A stretch of DNA of 8,663 nucleotides from NCBI GenBank assembly GCA_040880235.1, contig JBBDIX010000004.1, positions 1 to 8,663 of the forward strand, in the 5' to 3' direction. Under the pieces are notes generated by a model. The model saw nothing but the letters and a program-made list of their open reading frames with translations, was not told where the DNA came from and did no database searches. The position numbers were made by a program, and so were the translations under genes. Below are positions 6,203-8,663 of this stretch, one piece after another. Every line of letters begins with the position of its first letter. The stretch's first letter is position 1. Origin of the DNA: JBBDIX01 sp040880235 (GTDB taxonomy: Bacteria > Actinomycetota > Nitriliruptoria > Nitriliruptorales > Nitriliruptoraceae).

Positions 6203-6994
6203 TCACTCGTCGAAGGTCCACGGGGGGTCGGGCACGCCCACCTCGATGACGTGGGCCAGCAGTTCCGCCAGCCGTCGCGGTTCGACGTGCGCGTCGGTTC
6301 CCTGCAGCTCCGCGAGGCTCCACCAGCGTGCCCGGGAGATCCCGGCGTCGTCCAGAGGAGCGTCGTGGTGGTCGAAGTCGTCGACGCGCACGAGGAACCA
6401 CTGTTCGTGCTGTTCGAGCCACACGCCGCGGAACGTGAACGCGGCCTGTCGCAGGAGCACGCACGGCCCCGGTTCGGTGTCGAGACCGAGTTCCTCGACC
6501 ACCTCACGTCTGGCCGCCGTGCGGTGGTCCTCGTCGTCCTCCAGGCCGCCCCCGGGCGCCGTCCACACGGACTCGTCGGCGGTCGGGTGATGGGCCACCA
6601 GCAGCACGCGATCGTCGCGGTCGATGACGAGCACGCGCGCGGCCCGGCGCACGAGCGGAGCCTCGGAGGTCGGGACGGGCGGTTCGGGTTCGAGGCGTGG
6701 ATGCGGCGGGACGATGCGCGACGCGAGCACGTCGGCGACCGCGATGGTGTGCAGGTGGGCGCGGCGGTCGACGACGAGCAGCAGGTCGTCGTCCATCGCG
6801 AGCAGTCGCCCGACCACGTCGGTGGGTCGCGGGCCGCGCTGGGGGTCGGTGACGAGGTGTCGGATGGACACCCGCTCGCCGACGTGTTGCGGTGTCGCCT
6901 GCCGGGCCAGGCGCGCACGTACGCCCAGGCGCGGGGTGCGCGGTGCGGGGTCCGGTTCGCCGCCCGGTTCCACCTCGTCGTGGGGAGCGGTCAT
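6203..6994 (-). CDS. Nudix hydrolase with N-terminal Rv0428c-type SH3-like domain
   Basis: The 263-aa protein starts at the ATG at 6994, inside the ppx stop (ATGA overlap), so translation is probably coupled. Residues 1-30 are a Pro/Glu/Arg-rich lead. Residues about 38-98 (VGERVSIRHLV...TDVVGRLLAMDDD...ADVLASRIVPPHP) resemble the small SH3-like domain usually found at the N-terminus of Rv0428c-type GNAT proteins. The Nudix fold covers about 115-235, with a perfect GX5EX7REUXEEXGU box at 149-171: G149, E155, R163, E164, E167, E168, G170. Nudix enzymes hydrolyse nucleoside diphosphates linked to another group, X, and some cleave diphosphoinositol or polyphosphate compounds. The substrate here is unknown, but being second in an operon with ppx suggests a nucleotide or phosphoanhydride role. 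The Nudix call is firm; the SH3-like call rests on motif resemblance. Confidence 0.9.
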   Translation of the reverse strand: MTAPHDEVEPGGEPDPAPRTPRLGVRARLARQATPQHVGERVSIRHLVTDPQRGPRPTDVVGRLLAMDDDLLLVVDRRAHLHTIAVADVLASRIVPPHPRLEPEPPVPTSEAPLVRRAARVLVIDRDDRVLLVAHHPTADESVWTAPGGGLEDDEDHRTAARREVVEELGLDTEPGPCVLLRQAAFTFRGVWLEQHEQWFLVRVDDFDHHDAPLDDAGISRARWWSLAELQGTDAHVEPRRLAELLAHVIEVGVPDPPWTFDE

Positions 6995-8303
6995 GACGTG
7001 GGGAATGGGTCGAGGACGAGTCGCACGCCGAAGGCCTTCTCGAAGGCTCGTACGGCCCATCCGGTCCCATGGGGGGTGTCGGGCACGCGCCNNNNNNNNN
7101 NNNNNNNNNNNNNNNNNNNNNNNNNNNNNNNNNNNNNNNNNNNNNNNNNNNNNNNNNNNNNNNNNNNNNNNNNNNNNNNNNNNNNNNNNNNCCGCGGAGC
7201 TCGGCGTTCTCGAGCAGGTAGGCGGCATGTTCGTGGTGCCGTCGCAGTGCCAGCGACCGACCGATCGTGCGGAGCGCGGCGGCGTCCACCCCGAAGGCTC
7301 GGCGCAGGCGTGTGACCTCGGCTGCGCGCAGTTCGGGTCCCACCGGTGGTGCGACGCCGTGGGCTGCGAGCAGGAGACCTTCTCGCAGCCCCCAGTCGCT
7401 GACGACGAACCGGTCGAACCCGAGCACCTCGAGGATCTCGGCGAGGGCGATCGCGGCGACGTGGAGGTGATCCGCCCGACGCTGCTGGACGCCGGGGATC
7501 CGGCCACGCTCCTCGACGTCGGCGGCGACGAGGTCGTCACGGACCCGTCGCAGGTCGGCCGTGGTCACCTCGAGGTGGTTGATGGTGGTCGGCACCCAGG
7601 TGTCCGTCGCCGACGCGACCACGCGTGCCAGCGCGCGCACGGTCCCTCCGAGGGCGACCGTCGTCCGGGGCCCGGCGTGGTCGATGCGTGCCTGCAGGGG
7701 TTCGAGGTGCGTACGGACCTCGGACACGATCCGCCGGACCTCGCGGCGTCGCGGGGGATCGTGGTCGACCCGTGCGCGCAGGCGGCCGACGCCGATCGGG
7801 ACCGACATCGCCTCGGCGACCTCTGGTCCGGTGCCCACCGCGAGCTCGAGTGACCCGCCACCGAGGTCGAGCACCAGGACGGGTTCCTCGCCGATCGCGA
7901 TGGACGCGCGGGCGCCCAGGTACGCGTGGTTGGCCTCGGAGTCGCCGTCGAGCACCTGCACCGCGGTGCCTGCGGCGTCGGAGAGTCGGGCGAGCACGGC
8001 CTCGGGGTCGCGCGTGTCCCGCAGTGCCGAGGTCGCGATCGCCAGGCAACGCTCGACGCCGTGCCGGTGGACGTGGTCCGCGAAGCGTTCGACCACGGCG
8101 ACCGCCGTCTCGACGGCCTCGTCGGGCACCCGCCCGTGACGGGTGACCACCTCCTCGAGGTGGAGCATCTCACGTTCGCGGAACACGGGGGTGAGGGTCG
8201 AGCCCTCCACGTCGGCGATGAGCAGGTGGAAGGAGTTGCTGCCGAGGTCCATCACCGCCATGCGGGTCGCGGGCAGCGCGGCGCTGACCGGACGGCGGGC
8301 CAT
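6991..8303 (-). CDS. ppx: Ppx/GppA-type exopolyphosphatase, interrupted by assembly gap
   Basis: Members release phosphate from polyphosphate ends or cleave pppGpp. From the ATG at 8303, the ASKHA fold shows MAVMDLGSNSFHLLIADVEG (15-34), DGDSEANHAYLGA (119-131) at the position of the conserved SGxEEA motif with its acidic residue E123, VLDLGGGSLELAVG (144-157) and VALGGTVRALARV (217-229), then VSDWGLREGLLL (301-312). Residues 325-370 enter the C-terminal HD-like helical region and stop at the 100-N gap. Beyond it the matching frame reads AVRAFEKAFGVRLVLDPFPTS and ends at a TGA at 6993-6991, a typical Ppx C-terminus. The frame change means the true gap is 2 modulo 3, and by family comparison it probably hides several hundred bases. 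The helix with an ALLHDIG motif seems absent. The start is backed by GAGGAG; an in-frame GTG at 8333 is less likely. Confidence 0.9.
7092..7191. other. Assembly gap (100 N) inside ppx
   Basis: Exactly 100 Ns, a conventional placeholder for a gap of unknown size. The ppx reading frame differs on the two sides. The family normally has more than 100 residues between HHxHxxYLI and the FEKxFG end, so the real gap is probably longer than printed. Confidence 0.95.
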
Positions 8304-8307
8304 GGGA

Positions 8308-8313
8308 CTCCTC
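8308..8313 (-). promoter_or_regulatory. Ribosome binding site of ppx
   Basis: GAGGAG on the - strand lies 4 nt before the ATG at 8303. It selects this start over the upstream GTG at 8333, whose reading would run through the site. Confidence 0.65.
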
Positions 8314-8343
8314 GCTCGCGCGGCGGATGCCACGTCGCCATAC

Positions 8344-8351
8344 AGCCTAGT
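8344..8351 (-). promoter_or_regulatory. Candidate ppx -10 element, ACTAGGCT
   Basis: On the - strand, ACTAGGCT contains TAGGCT (TAnnnT) 40 nt before the ppx ATG. The same 8-mer precedes upp (3547-3554) at 30 nt. A transcript starting about 7 nt downstream would include the GAGGAG site. A CTGACC sequence further upstream is 20 nt or more away, too far for a standard -35. Confidence 0.45.
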
Positions 8352-8454
8352 CAGCGGTCTGCCCGGATCCGGTCAGCGCGCGCAGCACAGCTGCGCGCGC
8401 TCCTGCAGGACATCGTGGGCCTCGACCGCGTGCCCCGGCGCGACGCGTCGTAGA

Positions 8455-8532
8455 GCGGCGGATGCCGTCGTGCTCGTCGCGGACCACCAGGGAGATCCTG
8501 GTGTGCGTCTTGAGGCCTCCGAACCCACGCAT
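8455..8532 (-). pseudogene. Short relic of polyphosphate kinase (ppk1)
   Basis: The - strand reads MRGFGGLKTHTRISLVVR followed by DEHDGIRR (26 codons). This matches the conserved Ppk1 segment of the form VxGLVGLKTHxKxSLVVRxE...IRRY, which precedes HIGTGNYN in the intact kinase. Here the match stops at IRR; the frame then runs through unrelated sequence to a TAG at 8347. Upstream, the frame is open only back to a TAG at 8623-8625 without Ppk-like sequence. Intact Ppk1 is about 700 aa, so this is a fragment of under 5 percent. It lies upstream of ppx in the same orientation, where ppk would sit in a ppk-ppx operon. A misassembly or a distant short gene is less likely but possible. Confidence 0.6.
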
Positions 8533-8623
8533 GGAGCGTGACGGGACGGCGAGCAGGAGATGAACGCTGGGGGACGGCGCCGGGGGCGTCTGCGCGTGTG
8601 TCTGGACGGGACGGGTCGGGCGC

Positions 8624-8629
8624 TATCGT
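8624..8629 (+). promoter_or_regulatory. Candidate -10 element for the right-edge gene
   Basis: TATCGT lies 12 nt before the ATG at 8642, with a weak TGGACG 15 nt upstream of it. A start about 7 nt downstream would fall just after the GGAGG site, giving a nearly leaderless message. Either this -10 or that ribosome binding site is used, probably not both. Confidence 0.35.
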
Positions 8630-8641
8630 CGGAGGTTCACG

Positions 8642-8663
8642 ATGCTGGTTCCGGGCATACGAC
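8642..8663 (+). CDS. Start of an unidentified gene (truncated by window edge)
   Basis: ATG at 8642 is preceded by GGAGG at 8631-8635 with a 6-nt spacer, and opens the frame MLVPGIR to the edge. Seven residues do not allow a family call. It is divergent from ppx. Confidence 0.45.

Larger units (their letters stand above)
8304..8641. other. 338-bp region between divergent ppx and right-edge gene
   Basis: Reading left to right it holds the ppx ribosome binding site and -10 candidate (8308-8351), a stretch at 8352-8454 with no recognisable content apart from short open frames, a Ppk1-like remnant on the - strand (8455-8532), a GC-rich stretch with nothing I can name (8533-8620), and the promoter and ribosome binding site of the right-edge gene (8624-8635). 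No RNA gene or repeat is evident. Confidence 0.6.

Noticed and set aside
6193..6206. GTGA/TCAC hairpin between pyk and the Nudix gene as a terminator
   Set aside because: The stem is only 4 bp and consists largely of the two stop codons themselves, so it is expected by chance.
6991..8303. ppx as a disrupted pseudogene
   Set aside because: The frame change lies at the 100-N gap, and the conserved FEKAFGVRLVLDP end is present beyond it in a clean frame.
8347..8454. Continuation of the Ppk relic or a second small gene, in frames reading LYDASRRGT or AALRRVAPGHAVEAHDVLQE
   Set aside because: LYDASRRGT recalls the Ppk1 LYRASxAG motif, and the other frame has G/C-rich third positions, but neither has a start, a ribosome binding site or enough length to separate it from chance.

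Overview
This is a GC-rich (roughly 70 percent or more) piece of a draft bacterial chromosome, with two runs of N (10 and 100) marking scaffold gaps. The codon third positions are strongly G/C, GTG starts are common, and there is a mycothiol S-conjugate amidase-like (Mca) domain and an Rv0428c-like SH3 domain. Together these point to an Actinomycetota chromosome. A deep-branching high-GC class such as Nitriliruptoria would fit, but the class is a guess. I see no phage, transposon, CRISPR or RNA gene; the content is mostly housekeeping with some unusual domain fusions.

Layout. Positions 1-104 hold the tail of an unrecognised + strand gene. It converges on a - strand RNase D gene (169-1413), and the two stops are separated by four tandem 13-bp repeats. 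Divergent from RNase D is a + strand gene (1512-2882) for a two-domain protein: a complete Mca-like PIG-L deacetylase fused to a complete flavin-reductase-like FMN split barrel. It ends 7 bp from the stop of a - strand uracil phosphoribosyltransferase gene (upp, 2890-3516), with a hairpin across both ends. A 94-bp divergent promoter region separates upp from a + strand lipoprotein resembling the BMP/PnrA nucleoside-binding family (3611-4692, broken by the 10-N gap). Pyruvate kinase (4760-6196) follows with its own promoter and a strong ribosome binding site.

Pyruvate kinase converges on a - strand pair read from high to low coordinate: a Ppx/GppA exopolyphosphatase (8303-6991, broken by the 100-N gap), then a Nudix hydrolase (6994-6203) whose ATG overlaps the ppx stop. 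The Nudix protein carries an N-terminal Rv0428c-type SH3-like domain. The 338 bp upstream of ppx contain a short sense-strand remnant matching polyphosphate kinase (Ppk1), the ppx promoter, and at the right edge the start of a + strand gene.

How the parts fit together. The right half is a polyphosphate and nucleotide-phosphate module (ppx, Nudix, decayed ppk). The middle combines uracil salvage with a possible nucleoside-binding lipoprotein. The left half pairs RNA processing with mycothiol-linked detoxification. Gene orientation alternates almost throughout, with very short convergent spacers (6-7 bp twice) and divergent promoters. The most unusual points are the Mca/flavin-reductase fusion, the SH3/Nudix fusion, a shortened HD region in Ppx, and the ppk relic.
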